A DNA stretch of 64,000 bases. It comes from Terana coerulea (lineage: Eukaryota > Basidiomycota > Agaricomycetes > Polyporales > Phanerochaetaceae). Within the stretch, counting starts at the first letter, position 1; every line of letters begins with the position of its first letter. Below the pieces are notes generated by a model. That model was not told the origin of the DNA. It made no database searches and worked only from the letters and a program-made list of their open reading frames with translations. The DNA lies in the NCBI GenBank assembly GCA_024811115.1, contig JAKOGH010001201.1, positions 1-64,000 on the forward strand. Direction: 5' to 3'. The translations under genes and the position numbers were made by a program. This document shows, piece after piece, positions 37,631 to 47,999 of this stretch.

Positions 37631-38938
37631 ATGTCAGATCTGGACCCAAGAAATCCTACCGCAATTTTGGAGACGGCTCAGAAACTGCAAGCAACTCTCG
37701 CGAAGGCCGAGCTACGAATAGTCGAGTCTCAAAAACGTTCGACTCCCGTACAACCAGCACGGACGAAAACGTCAGGCTTTCGTTGACTTTTGGCGAAAGC
37801 GGGGGACTAGTTGATCCTGCTTCCGTCGGTCTTGATCTCACCGCACAGCTGGTTGGTCAGTCAGCCGCTACCATATTCATGGCACATCTCACGCGCATTG
37901 TTGCAATAGGCCTTCTTCCGAAAGTTGAAATTCCAGTATCTTGAACAGAAGGCGAAAGATTCGTACATTAAGATCATCGTGAATGACGATGCGCCAAGTA
38001 TATATGCTGCAGATAATGAGATCCAGCGGGAGAAGAATGAGAGGAAGAAGCAGGAGCTAAAGGAGAAGAAGGTCCGGTTAGGAGAGGTGTATAACAACAT
38101 TCGGACGCTGGCCCCGCTAGTGGAACAAGGTGAGCAGACATACATCTGAGAAGTCTCAAGTTGACACTTTGTATAGATCATGTGAAAGCCAAGCTACTGA
38201 CAGACGAATCCGTGGACCTTGCGGGGAGGATCCTGGATGCTCGCTTGAAGCTGACTCGACTTAGACAAGCATACCCTCAGCCCCGCCTTACCGTACCCTC
38301 CGCCGAAGCTCAACTCGACTCCCAAGTTGAGGAGATGCAAAACCTCGAGGACAAGCTGCAGACTCTGAATGAAGATGTCGAGAGTATTAAGGAGAATGTG
38401 AAGGCTGGCGCAAGAGAGGTAGAGAGGCTCAGAGTGGAGAGAGCCGAAGTCGAAAAACTTGTGAAGCAGAGCAAGAACGATGATGACGATGTGCGGGTGG
38501 TGGAGCTCTACAACTGGTATGTGTCTCTACACTCCGGTATGGGCAACAGATTGACCGGAAACACGCAGGTACACTATGGCTTTGAAGTTGCACAAGACCA
38601 TTCATTCCCTAGTGTCGTTCGCCTCACCTTCTGAGAACGAGCTTCATCTGGTGTATGATGTTCGTCAGTTCACTCCGGATGCACGGCCTCTTCGCATGAA
38701 CGTGAACCTAGTGTTCGTCCCGAACACAAGACAGCTAGCGGACGTGCAAATCTCCGGCCTGCCTGCCGAGATAGACATGAGCGATATCATTGGCGCTCAT
38801 GTTCAGGCCAACGACGTTCCAGGCTTGATTGCAGCGGTGCTGCAGCGTGGTAGGGGGTACAGCAGCCGGCGCACTGACTTACATTTTGAAGGGTTATGCA
38901 TTCAAGTTGCTCGACGGTTGTACCCGGGATACCCTTGA
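37631..38938 (+). CDS. SOS7: Kinetochore protein Sos7-like, coiled coil
   Basis: Exons about 37631-37855, 37910-38129, 38177-38516, 38569-38938. Key stretch: FFRKLKFQYLEQKAKDSYIK, then long heptad helices (KKQELKEKKVRLGEVYNNIR; LDSQVEEMQNLEDKLQTLNE) and NWYTMALKLHKTIHSLVSF leading to a C-terminal RWD-like part (ENELHLVYDV, LNLVFVPNTRQLADVQISGL-type). This order is that of fission yeast Sos7, the partner of Spc7/KNL1 in the outer kinetochore. A run of five A at 37731-37735 is one base short for the frame into TFDSRTTSTDENVRLSLTFG, and the 37910 junction is out of phase by one base unless the GG there is one G. Confidence 0.8.
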
Positions 38939-39240
38939 TGATTTTTGTGGCGATATGATTGTACTGTTATGTAAACACACGGAAAAACTCGATATGCATT
39001 GGACTCTATGCTGCTTCTCTTTAGTCGAGGGATTCCCTTCAAGTTGGGGTTCTCAGCCTTGGGTGTTCCCTTTGGCTGAATGATCACCCAGCCACGAAGG
39101 TGGACCTACAAGCGCCTACCACGACGCGCCTTTCTTCTTGACTTCTACCATCGGCTCGCGATCTCTGCAGTTGAGGATATCTCAGGAGGATCCTATTAAC
39201 GACTCGCACCATAGGTTGCTGCGTCTACATTCGACAAAAC
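38939..39240. other. Short intergenic region
   Basis: About 300 nt, probable SOS7 3' UTR and promoter of the following small gene. Nothing else seen. Confidence 0.45.
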
Positions 39241-39713
39241 ATGTCGACGATGCTGTATGGAAACCTGCTCCCGGAAGTCGTGCGGATATTAGAGGCAATG
39301 AACCAGGCCGAAGTCGAAACGACCCCTCAAACCAGGAAGCAACTCGTCCAAACTGTATGTTATATTCTTGCCGCTTTTGTGCTGCGGTAGTTGCTGTCTC
39401 ATCACCATGAGTAGTCCAACACGTTCAAGGAGGATATGAACCGCGCAAGGGACCACGCCAACAACCTTGAGGGGGGCGACATGTCCCTCGAAGAGCAAGA
39501 GGACATTTCAGACATGCTGAAGGAGCTCATTACTCGCAAGAAGTGAAGACTTTTTACCCGCTGCGTAAACTGCATTGAGCTAATCCTAAACGTGGCCACA
39601 GGAACATCCTTCAGAAATTCGCTAGCGATATCAGCGCACGTGCTCCGGAACCAGCTGCTCAAGTGCAAATGGAGGTTGACATGGACTCGACTGCCTCAAC
39701 GCCAGCTTATTGA
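39241..39713 (+). CDS. Small helical protein, possibly Mediator subunit Med9
   Basis: Exons 39241-39354, 39415-39542, 39602-39713; in phase, 117 residues. The sequence is nearly all helix: LYGNLLPEVVRILEAMNQAE, KEDMNRARDHANNLEGGDMS, LEEQEDISDMLKELITRKK, then a short tail. The shape (small, two amphipathic helices, last one charged) fits Med9/Cse2, a middle-module Mediator subunit, but this is a resemblance by memory of length and pattern only. It could be another short coiled-coil adaptor. Confidence 0.55.
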
Positions 39714-39956
39714 ACGCACTGCTCTGCTGCTCATGGTCGTGATTCGGACTGACCCCTCTTTCGAGCGTCATGGTGAGGTAAAGCCTTCAACTGCTGACTG
39801 GACAACATTGCAATGGCTGCGAGACTCGGTCAGCTTCGTGGCAGCCCCCATGAAAGCATTGTCTGGCCGCACTAGAATCGCTCTTTTCATCCTCCCACAT
39901 CCTCCTATACCCACTCAGGCCGGTCCTACCGCACACTTCTCGTTGGCCGGACCATC

Positions 39957-41291
39957 ATGCGCAACTTTCTTTCGTCGGTGCCGCTCCTTACTTGCTTTCT
40001 TCTTACGCATCACTGGTCGGGTGGCGCATTTAGCTTCGCTCTCAACGTCACCTGGCTGAAGCCATCTGCCGGGGACACATACGGTTCTGGAATGTATATT
40101 GTTGGGGAATGGCAGACCGACCCAGCAGTGTCATCTCCATCGTTCAAGCTCTGCAACGACGGGGGCGATTCGGATGAGAGCCCTGGGATTGATTCAGATG
40201 ATTCTGCTAGCTGTGGAAACCCAGTTTGGCCGGTGGTGCAAAGAGGGCAAAATGGATCGTACCAAATCACAATGTAAGTGGACCATCTAGTGTTATCGTT
40301 ATTCTTCTGACTTTGATTCCTCTATGACAGGATGATACCGGAGGTGACGGTCCTTTCGGACTTCTACTTGCAGATTTCGAACGACGGTGGAGAGATATCG
40401 ATGTCGCCCATATTCTCACTGAGTTGTGAGTGGTGACTCCAACATCGCATGTGTTCCCACTAACCCAAATATTGCAGCGTCTGATAATGGTACTACGCCA
40501 TCATCCTCCCTGTCAGGTGGCGACAATAGTACCGCTACCCCTCTCTCTTCCATATCCGCCCATTCACTGCCCACTGTCGCCCAATCCCGCCCATCCTCTT
40601 CCGCAGCATATGCCGTACCCATAGCGCTTGTCGGCGTCATCGTCCTGACGGCAAGCATCGTGTGCGCTCAGCAGCGCCGGAAACTCTTGCACGAGCAGAT
40701 GCTTAACAAGGAAGAGTACAAGTCGTTCCAGAAGTCGTTCAGCGGAGGACGATGGCGTAGTTTCGGCATGTGGTCCGCTCACCCAGCAGTTCTCACCACC
40801 CCAGCCCCTTGTCCCGCCACCACCGAGTCGATCAAGTCACGGGAGAGCGACGAGGGTAAGGATGAAGAGGATACATACACACTGCCATATGTCCCACATC
40901 TACGAAGGGAGCGCAGGCCTCGTACTGCTACGAAGGAATCATTTCGCCCCACGAAGGTCTCTGGACAGTCAACCGTCCCCGCATCCCATTTCAAAGCCTC
41001 CTTGTCTCCACGGGTCCCATACGTTCATGCTCCGTCTTCTGGTGCAGACCACGTATATTCGACTGGGAAGCAGTATGATGGTCAAAGCCGGCGTGTAGAT
41101 GCCGTGGAAGGTCTTAACGCCTCGGTCGAAGACACTGTGGTGTCACATTACCTCCAGCCGTCGCCCGTCCCCCTGCACCGCCGTCGCCGATGCACATGCA
41201 GCCTGTGCATTTCCGGAGGCTTTCTTCTCCGACGCTAGATGTTGGTAATGTGGAAGATCTGTATGAAGAGGTCGCGAAGCGGCTTGCCTGA
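39957..41291 (+). CDS. Type I membrane protein with signal peptide and Ser/Thr-rich stem
   Basis: Exons 39957-40273, 40331-40425 and 40478-41291. Residues 1-25 form a signal peptide (FLSSVPLLTCFLLTHHWSGG). The lumenal part starts LNVTWLKPSAGDTYGSG and has two cysteines spanning an acidic loop (LCNDGGDSDESPGIDSDDS; ASCGNPVW), similar in layout to Kre9/Knh-like (Ser-Thr-rich) ectodomains. A Ser/Thr-rich stem precedes one membrane helix (AVPIALVGVIVLTASIVCA) followed by a basic QQRRKLLHEQ stop signal and a 200-residue cytosolic tail. At a run of five C (41169-41173) one more base continues the tail in frame to a stop at 41289 (ending EDLYEEVAKRLA); without it the frame ends at 41236-41238. Function unknown; a wall or surface sensor role is inference. 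Confidence 0.75.
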
Positions 41292-41825
41292 TGTCACGAA
41301 CGTTGGTGTGTTGTGATTACGTGCTATGCCCGCTTTGTTTCCAATACCATTGTGTCTGCACTTTTTGGTTCACATTCACTCGGAACCATCATGCTATGTG
41401 TAAGAAGCCTTTCTTTTTTTGAGCTACGTCAGAAACAAATATTTGGCACTGCCAGTAGTGCCATGCACATCACACGGTACAGCTCGTAGGTCTAAGTCCA
41501 ACCACAGATATACCCCAGTCCTGTAGACACTATTAGGTCTCTTTCGCTCATTTAATTCGATTAGTCTCTAACAGTATCTGTGTGCTTTACTGTGTAACAA
41601 AACCCTGAGGGCACCAGCCGTTGTCAACCCAGAAAGTGTTCTACAGCGCCTGCCACATCGGGAGAGAAGCGCCTACAGTGTGAACGATCACATGGCCTGA
41701 ACGCGTCTGAACGGTTGAACAGGGTCGATTCTGTTCCTGTCTGTCTGCTTCACCTCCACTCCTTATACTCCTCCCGACATCCCGACACCCGACACACACT
41801 CCTTATATGCAACTTTACTGAAACC
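41292..41825. other. Intergenic, membrane protein to kinesin
   Basis: 530 nt; no gene. A pyrimidine- and CACA-rich leader (CCCGACACCCGACACACACTCC near 41780-41802) sits just before the kinesin ATG. Confidence 0.5.
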
Positions 41826-44800
41826 ATGGCCGGCACTTACAAGATCAAGATAGCAGCTCGCCTTAGGCCTCCAATTGCTAGCGAGATCAACGATGAAGGC
41901 GTGCAGGTCGAGCACCGCGACGACGGCATATCCTGCATCTCTGTTCCCAACCCTCGCGACGTTTCCCAGATTTTCAAGTTTCCGTACGTCGTGGAGAGCT
42001 GGCAGTCAACTTCATACTGACAGTCCGTAATAGTTTGACCTCCTGCTATGATCCCTCCGCCATCCAAGAAGACATTTTCGAGAACGACGTCCGTCCTATG
42101 ATTGATATTGTATACAGCGGTGTTGTCAGTAATCACTATTTTTGCGTATTTTTGTGTGCTTGACATCCTTCCAGACTGTCACCATATTTGCCTACGGCGT
42201 TACCTCCTCAGGCAAGACACATACTATGCAAGGTACCAAAGCCGACCCAGGAATTATCCCTAGAGCCGTTGAAGTACGTCTTGCATCCACAAACAGAGTC
42301 CCTTACCTCTAAATATGGTCGTAAAGGCGCTCTTCGAACAACAATACGGTCTCAAACGCTATCATGCACAACTGGCGGTGTCGTATATGGAAATCTACAA
42401 GGATGAAGTCTATGATCTGCTCGTGAACCGGGAGAACGTAGGTCTTCCGTATTTCTCATAGGTATGCCTCGCTCAGACACTACCAGGCTCCCAAACTCCC
42501 TGTTCGGGAGAACGACGCTGGGCAAGTGTTCGTCGCTAACCTGACGTCGATACCTATAGACTCGGTTGCAGACTTCGACAAGATCTACTCGTGAGCTTAT
42601 GGACGGAGTGCGCACGCGCTCTATACTTACGCTATCTTAGGCGAGCCTCCAAGAACCGCTCCGTCGCTTCAACCAACTTCAACCGCGCATCCTCTCGTTC
42701 ACATGCTATCCTGACTATTACCGTCACTCTGACGGACCCCGTAGAGAATAAGAGTCAGTCTCAGTTTTTAATCTCGAGAGTCCAAGACTGAGTATGCTGT
42801 GTCACAGCTCTATCCGGCAAAATGAACCTTGTGGATCTTGCGGGTTCGGAGAATAATAAGGTACGCTAGATGGACTTACTCTCACCAAGTTCATAATATC
42901 ACTGACTGTATTTGATACCCACTGTAGCATACCGGCAACGATCCCTCGCGTATGGTAGAGTCGGCAGCCATCAACAAGTCTCTAAGCACCCTTGGTCAAG
43001 TGGTACACGCACTGAACAAGGGAGCCGTACGTCTGAAGTCCTGTGCAAATTTGTTCAGCACTAACGCTATTCACAGAGCCGTATTCCGTACCGCAACTCC
43101 AAACTCACCAGACTCCTCCAAGACGCACTTGGTGGCAACTCAGTCGGGTTACTGATGTGCAACCTTGCGCCCGGCGTGAAGTTCCGACAGGACACTCTCA
43201 ACACCCTAAATTTCGCAGTCCACACAAAGAACATTGAGAATAAACCTGTAGTGAATGAACGAGGTAAGCCTTACGACATGAGCACTTGCAGTCTATTTAA
43301 CATTGACCTTTTCGGTGCACAGACAATCGCCCGCCCCCAAACCTCACTTTGCTGCAGTGCAGCAAGCTGCTCCCAAATTCGCAGCCGCCATCTTACCCTT
43401 GCCTTCAGGATCTGGCATTGGCCGACCATCTCTTGCACCTTTGAGCCGACCAAGTTCCTCTACCGGCTCAGGTTCGCGCATGCCGCGCCCTTCCGTTGGT
43501 GGGTACGGGAGCTATAGCGGCAATAGCAGATTAAGTCAGGTCCTACCTCAGCCGCCTGCTCCAAAGGCAAAAGACGTACACTCTGACTGACAAGGAGATT
43601 GATGAGCGGGTTAGTGACATTCTATTTCTCTGGCGGTGACATAAAATATTGAAGACTGTCTAGATTGCCCGGGCTGTCGAAGTAGAAGTTGCGCGACGAC
43701 TCGCAGAACGCGAGCGCGAGAGGGACGCCGAGGAGGAGGCGCGACGTGAGGAGGAAGCACAGCGACTGGCGGAGAAGGAAGCCCGGCGCGAGGCTCGGCG
43801 GAAGGACAAGTCTCCTGCCCAACTAGAGTCACTCCCCTCCGGCACCCTGACGCCGCTGCTGCACGGACACCAAGACCTTGACAATGGCGAGCTGAAGAAG
43901 CGTCTGGAAGACCTCGAACATCGGTTGTACGTAACTTCCGAAGAGCCTCCGCGCGACGTGCTACGGTTACTTACGGACGGCTCCGCACACAGTGAGCATA
44001 GCAGCAGAGAAGTCGAGCTCGTCGATGTGCTCTCGCCCGTATCTAGAAAGCGCACCGGGCGCGCGTACGTTGCCCTCGCGCGGTCACACTCTGAGAAGTG
44101 AGGTCACCTGCTGCGCCGTGCTTCTCCCGCGAACTGAATGGTTGTCATGGCAGGGGGAACCTCCAGCTCGCGCTCGAGCTGTACCGCAAGGCCGAAACAT
44201 ACGTGCCCGACAACATCAAGCTCAAAGAGAGGTGGATACTCTTCGTTGTCCATGTGTTCTTGACCATGGCATCTGCTTCGAGACGCTGATTACTGCCTGT
44301 GTGACCGCCCTGTCGCACCCCCCTTTTGTCTTGTTTGCTTTGTGCAGGATCATCGAGATTGAATGGGCGGTCAAACACGGGAAACCGTTCGAGCCCTCAC
44401 CAAAGCGGCCGAAGAAGAACAAACCACGCAAGGGCAAGAGCAGCGGCAGTACGTCTTCGAGGACGAGCAGGGTGAGAGCACCCACAGCTTGCATTCTGGG
44501 AATGCGACCGTGGGTGAATCATCTTCGCAACAGGAAGCTCCGACAGCGAAGACAGCGACGGCAGCAGCAGCACTGGCACCAGTAGCGTCAACAGCCTTCC
44601 GTGACGGCAAGGAGAACCGATGCGAGCGCGACGCGGACTCGCTCCTGAGCCACAGCGCCCAGGCGGACAGTCTCGACATGGTGGGCAGCCCGCCGAAGCG
44701 GATGGCGGAGGAGATGCTGCAGGGCGATGACGCGGTGGCGACACCGCCGAGGCTGAAGAAGTCGAAGACGGGCTGCGCGGCGGGTGTGGGCGAGGATGAC

Positions 44801-44872
44801 GACGGGACGTGGGGACAGTGGGAACCTTTCGCGCCGGCTAAGAAGGACAAGAAGGAGGCGGCGGTCCATTGA
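41826..44872 (+). CDS. Kinesin motor protein (kinesin-10/Kid-like)
   Basis: At least 13 exons: 41826-41983, 42034-42124, 42175-42273, 42327-42437, 42487-42590, 42641-42753, 42808-42860, 42928-43026, 43077-43263, 43358-43609, 43664-44097, 44154-44231, then from 44348. N-terminal motor: [11 protein letters not shown]-loop [28 protein letters not shown], switch [11 protein letters not shown], switch [14 protein letters not shown], and [19 protein letters not shown]. After the neck a Ser/Pro linker, a Glu/Arg coiled coil ([20 protein letters not shown]) and a short [15 protein letters not shown] helical region follow. It should move on spindle or chromosome microtubules. An extra A at 43569-43572 breaks the frame and phases close without it. 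The last 500 nt are in doubt: either one more intron plus a frame error or another tail; the stop at 44872 is my best guess. Confidence 0.85.
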
Positions 44873-45341
44873 CTCTGCGCGGACTGTGGGTGATTGGCTT
44901 TGCGCGGGCGGGCTGATCCGGCGATATGCCCCTGTGCGGTAACTCGAGGCGTTTATGCAGGTGATGACAATTGGACCATAGCCGTGTTTTACGGGTGTGA
45001 TAAGACGAAGTTAAAAGGTAAAATAAAAAAGGTGCGAACGGGTGTGATGTACCTGTGACGAAACGTAAAGATCAAGAAGGGAGTGTCTAGGGATGCTATT
45101 GCTACAGGGGAGAACGGCCCATGACCGAGTCGGGCTACAAAAAGGACGTGAAGGGTATGGCAAAGTCTATGGGACAAGAAGTGCGTTCTAAGACAGGGTG
45201 AACGACGGTTGGAATAGTTGATACAAAGGAGGATGCAAGAGGCGATGCTGCGGCGATCTTCATGAACTGAACTAGAACTGGGTTGTACAGAAGGATTCAC
45301 AATAGCGGCTTGAGAAAATAAGGGAGGATGGGGCAGCCTTA
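44873..45341. other. Convergent 3' region, kinesin / unresolved gene
   Basis: About 470 nt, AT-rich near 45000-45030 (AAAAGGTAAAATAAAAAAGG). No gene seen; 3' UTRs of both flanking genes. Confidence 0.5.
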
Positions 45342-46161
45342 CTAACAGCACGCCCCATCGGGTATGTAGCCCTGGTCGAGCCAAGGATCAAGCAGGGTGG
45401 CGGCGGGGTGCCATGGCTCCGGAACGCCTACGCGTGGCGACGGGAGCCAGCGATGTTGGGCGGAGCGGGATCATACGGGTTATGTCCGGAGGTTGGACTG
45501 TATGGCAGCGAGCGGGGGATGAGATTGGCGTTGGCGATGCACTCGGGAAAATTGGAGTGCATGAAGAGGGCGCCGACGAGCAAATTCCGCGAAGTGCCCG
45601 TCGGGAAGAGGACGATGCCCGCGCCGGGGAGGGTATCCGGGAGGTTCCATGGCGCGACGGCGACCTGAGTAGCCGTATGTTTTCTCGTCAGAAGGAGAGT
45701 TCCGTGTGATGTATAATTTCGGAGAAACTCACACATTGATTTTGTACGAGGACAGCGGCGAGATTTTCGAAAGCAGTTTGGTTCGCCCGTGACGCAGGCT
45801 GGTCTGGGAGACGGTCTGCCATGACCATGCACATAGGCGTCGAATTCGTTTTCAGCCACTCGAGAAAGTCCTGGAGGACGTTGGGCCGCTGGCTCAATAC
45901 ATGGAGATAGAGAACCCTGGGCCATTGCGCGACTTGACTGCTTGTAAATGTGAGCCTGCGAGCGTAGACGCGGATAAAATTAGATGCTCACTTGTCGCCG
46001 TCGGTCTCCGCCGCGGTGCAGCGAAGTTCCTGGTGAGAACCTCTCGGCGAAGGACTCGAAGCGGGCAGAACCAAAGAACCGCGCCATGGCTGTCCTTGAT
46101 GCTGTACTTGGTCGTTCGGAGGGGGGATGAGCTGCTCGAGGTGCGTTGGAAGCTTGAACAT
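45342..46161 (-). CDS. C-terminal part of an unidentified protein (PTOV/Med25-like topology possible)
   Basis: Three well-phased exons: 46161-45992, 45955-45733, and 45664 down to a stop at 45428 (or, after one frame change, at 45342). The first carries HLEQLIPPPNDQ and PWRGSLVLPAS, the second QWPRVLYLHVLSQRPNVLQ and MVMADRLPDQPASRANQTAF, the third VAVAPWNLPDTLPGAGIVLFPT and SRNLLVGALF. The series W-x-G strand, WP..L..H.L, and a hydrophobic strand pair recalls the PTOV/SPOC-type barrel of Mediator Med25, but I cannot confirm it. An acceptable alternative tail reads WHPAATLLDPWLDQGYIPDG and would need a frame shift. The 5' end of the gene was not resolved; the M at 46161 may be internal. Confidence 0.5.
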
Positions 46162-47999
46162 GTTGTGGGAGACTGAGTGACGTCCACAGGAAAATAAACG
46201 TGGTAGCTGATGATGAGGGAAGGGAGGTCTTCGTGGCACTGGCCTTTAACGGATTCTCGCGATGCGTGCGTACATAATCGCAAAACAGGCCCCTAGTGTC
46301 AAGAAAAGGGAACTGAGTTAGCCTGTGCGTTCCGCCCTCGGATAAAGCGCACCAGTGGTGCCACAGCAGAGCCACCCGTCTCAAAAAGACACGATTCACG
46401 CGTTGGGGCATGAGGGCATCTCGATTCCGCCCACCGATTGTCAAGGCACAGCTGCTGAAAGCGGCTTATCACGAACCGAACGGAGGCGACAGGAGATCGC
46501 GGGGGAGGGTGGATGGTCAGGGTGCCGAGACCCACCTTGAACCATGACAACTCGTTGACAACCGAGGGAGACCAGGTGGTGGTTGGAATTACACCCCTGC
46601 ACTCGCGCTAACGCGTCGGACGACCGAGAGAGAGAGCGGACGAACCTGAGTCACGTTATGGCCAAATTCGCCCAGTTCAATAACCAAAAGATCCCAGGCA
46701 GCGAGCGCTCTGATGCGCGGACCGTCAAGTCCGCCTTCCGTGGTGGCAGGAAAAGAGCAGCGACTGAAGGGCCAGCCTGACCCGGCCCAGTCTGCGAAAG
46801 ATGTTAGCGAGATGGCTCGGTGCCGGCTACCGTCAAAGCAAGTTACTGACCAATGTACCGGTTCGAGGAATGCCCCTCTTGGGATTCCCATCGTCGTCAC
46901 TTGACACCACTGATTCTGCGGTGTGGTTCAAGGTCAGCGAAGGGCTAGTACAAAACGGGCGAATCAGCGTATTCTCCGGTTATTATGCACCACATCATCG
47001 CCCACCCTCGTCCTCGGAATACATCATATCTTCTTGTTTTCTAGAACATAGCCGTCGATGTTTCATCACAAGGAAGCCACAGGCCGGCTCACCTTGGGCG
47101 GGTGTTGCCTGCTACAGCGACGTCTGACGGAACGGTCATTGGACGGAACTTCGCAGCGCGGCTGCGTCTGGCTCGCGAGAGCGGAAAGCATAGACGTGCT
47201 CCTCGCAGGCTCCGCTCGGCGATCTCGCCATGCCGCGCACGACGATGTCGGGACAGACGACCATTGGATGCGTAATGGCTACGCTGCTCCAGCGTAACGT
47301 CGCAGGTGGTTTGGTATGTCGTCAGCCCGGATTCTAAAGGGAAGGCCGACGGGTCCGAGAGGACGCCCGCTGGGGACAGCCTCGGGAGGTGTGAAAGCGG
47401 CTTGGGAGACAATAATGGGCTCGTCGTCGTCGTCGTCGAGCATGTTCTGGCGACGCAGAAGGATTCGATGGATGGTTGTGGGCACGAAATGGGCCGCCTC
47501 GATCCGCTACGACGGACGGAGGATGTCGAGGTCCGGTGAAAACCTTGGGACATTACCAGGACGACATAAGTGCTGTCGCGTGGCGAAGGGCAGGCCACGT
47601 TGCTCCACGTGGGACGCCACAACTATCCACAGCCTATCGCAGCCCCCAGTGCGACTGTGCGTATCGGTCTGCAGACCACGGCCCTGCACCAATCACCTCA
47701 CAAAGTGGGTAACGAGGCGACATCTCTCTACCCATGTCGCCATCGAACGAATTTGATTATCCTACGGGAGCTTGAGTACGTACAATATACGCTAGTGTAA
47801 ACAGGCAAGAACAAAATACGTGGCATATTTAGCATAGGTAGATCATAGCAGTGCGATGGAACGTATGATAGAAAAATTGGGTGTGAACACCGAGTCGGAA
47901 CGAGCATACTGCGCGGTCAAAAGTGTGGCTGGCGGTTCCCGCGCGCGAAGCGTCTCCGAGGCCGAATCATCTGCGATATATTCGCATTACTTGTTCGCC
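46162..47999 (-). other. Probable upstream exons of the same unresolved gene, and spacer
   Basis: Several short minus-strand frames here look coding but I could not join them: a DDDDDEPIIVSQAAFTPPEA stretch with PFRIRADDIPNHLRR (about 47485-47280), a Ser/Asp stretch SVVSSDDDGNPKRGI (about 46920-46880) and a Pro-rich stretch around 46800-46660. They could be one gene running from about 47.6 kb into the 45.3-46.2 kb exons, or two genes. The 47.7-48.0 kb part looks non-coding. Confidence 0.35.

Noticed and set aside
43264..43357. Apparent frame break in the kinesin after ENKPVVNER
   Set aside because: A longer intron (43264-43357) with an acceptor at GCTGCAG joins the exons in phase into [11 protein letters not shown], so no error is needed there.
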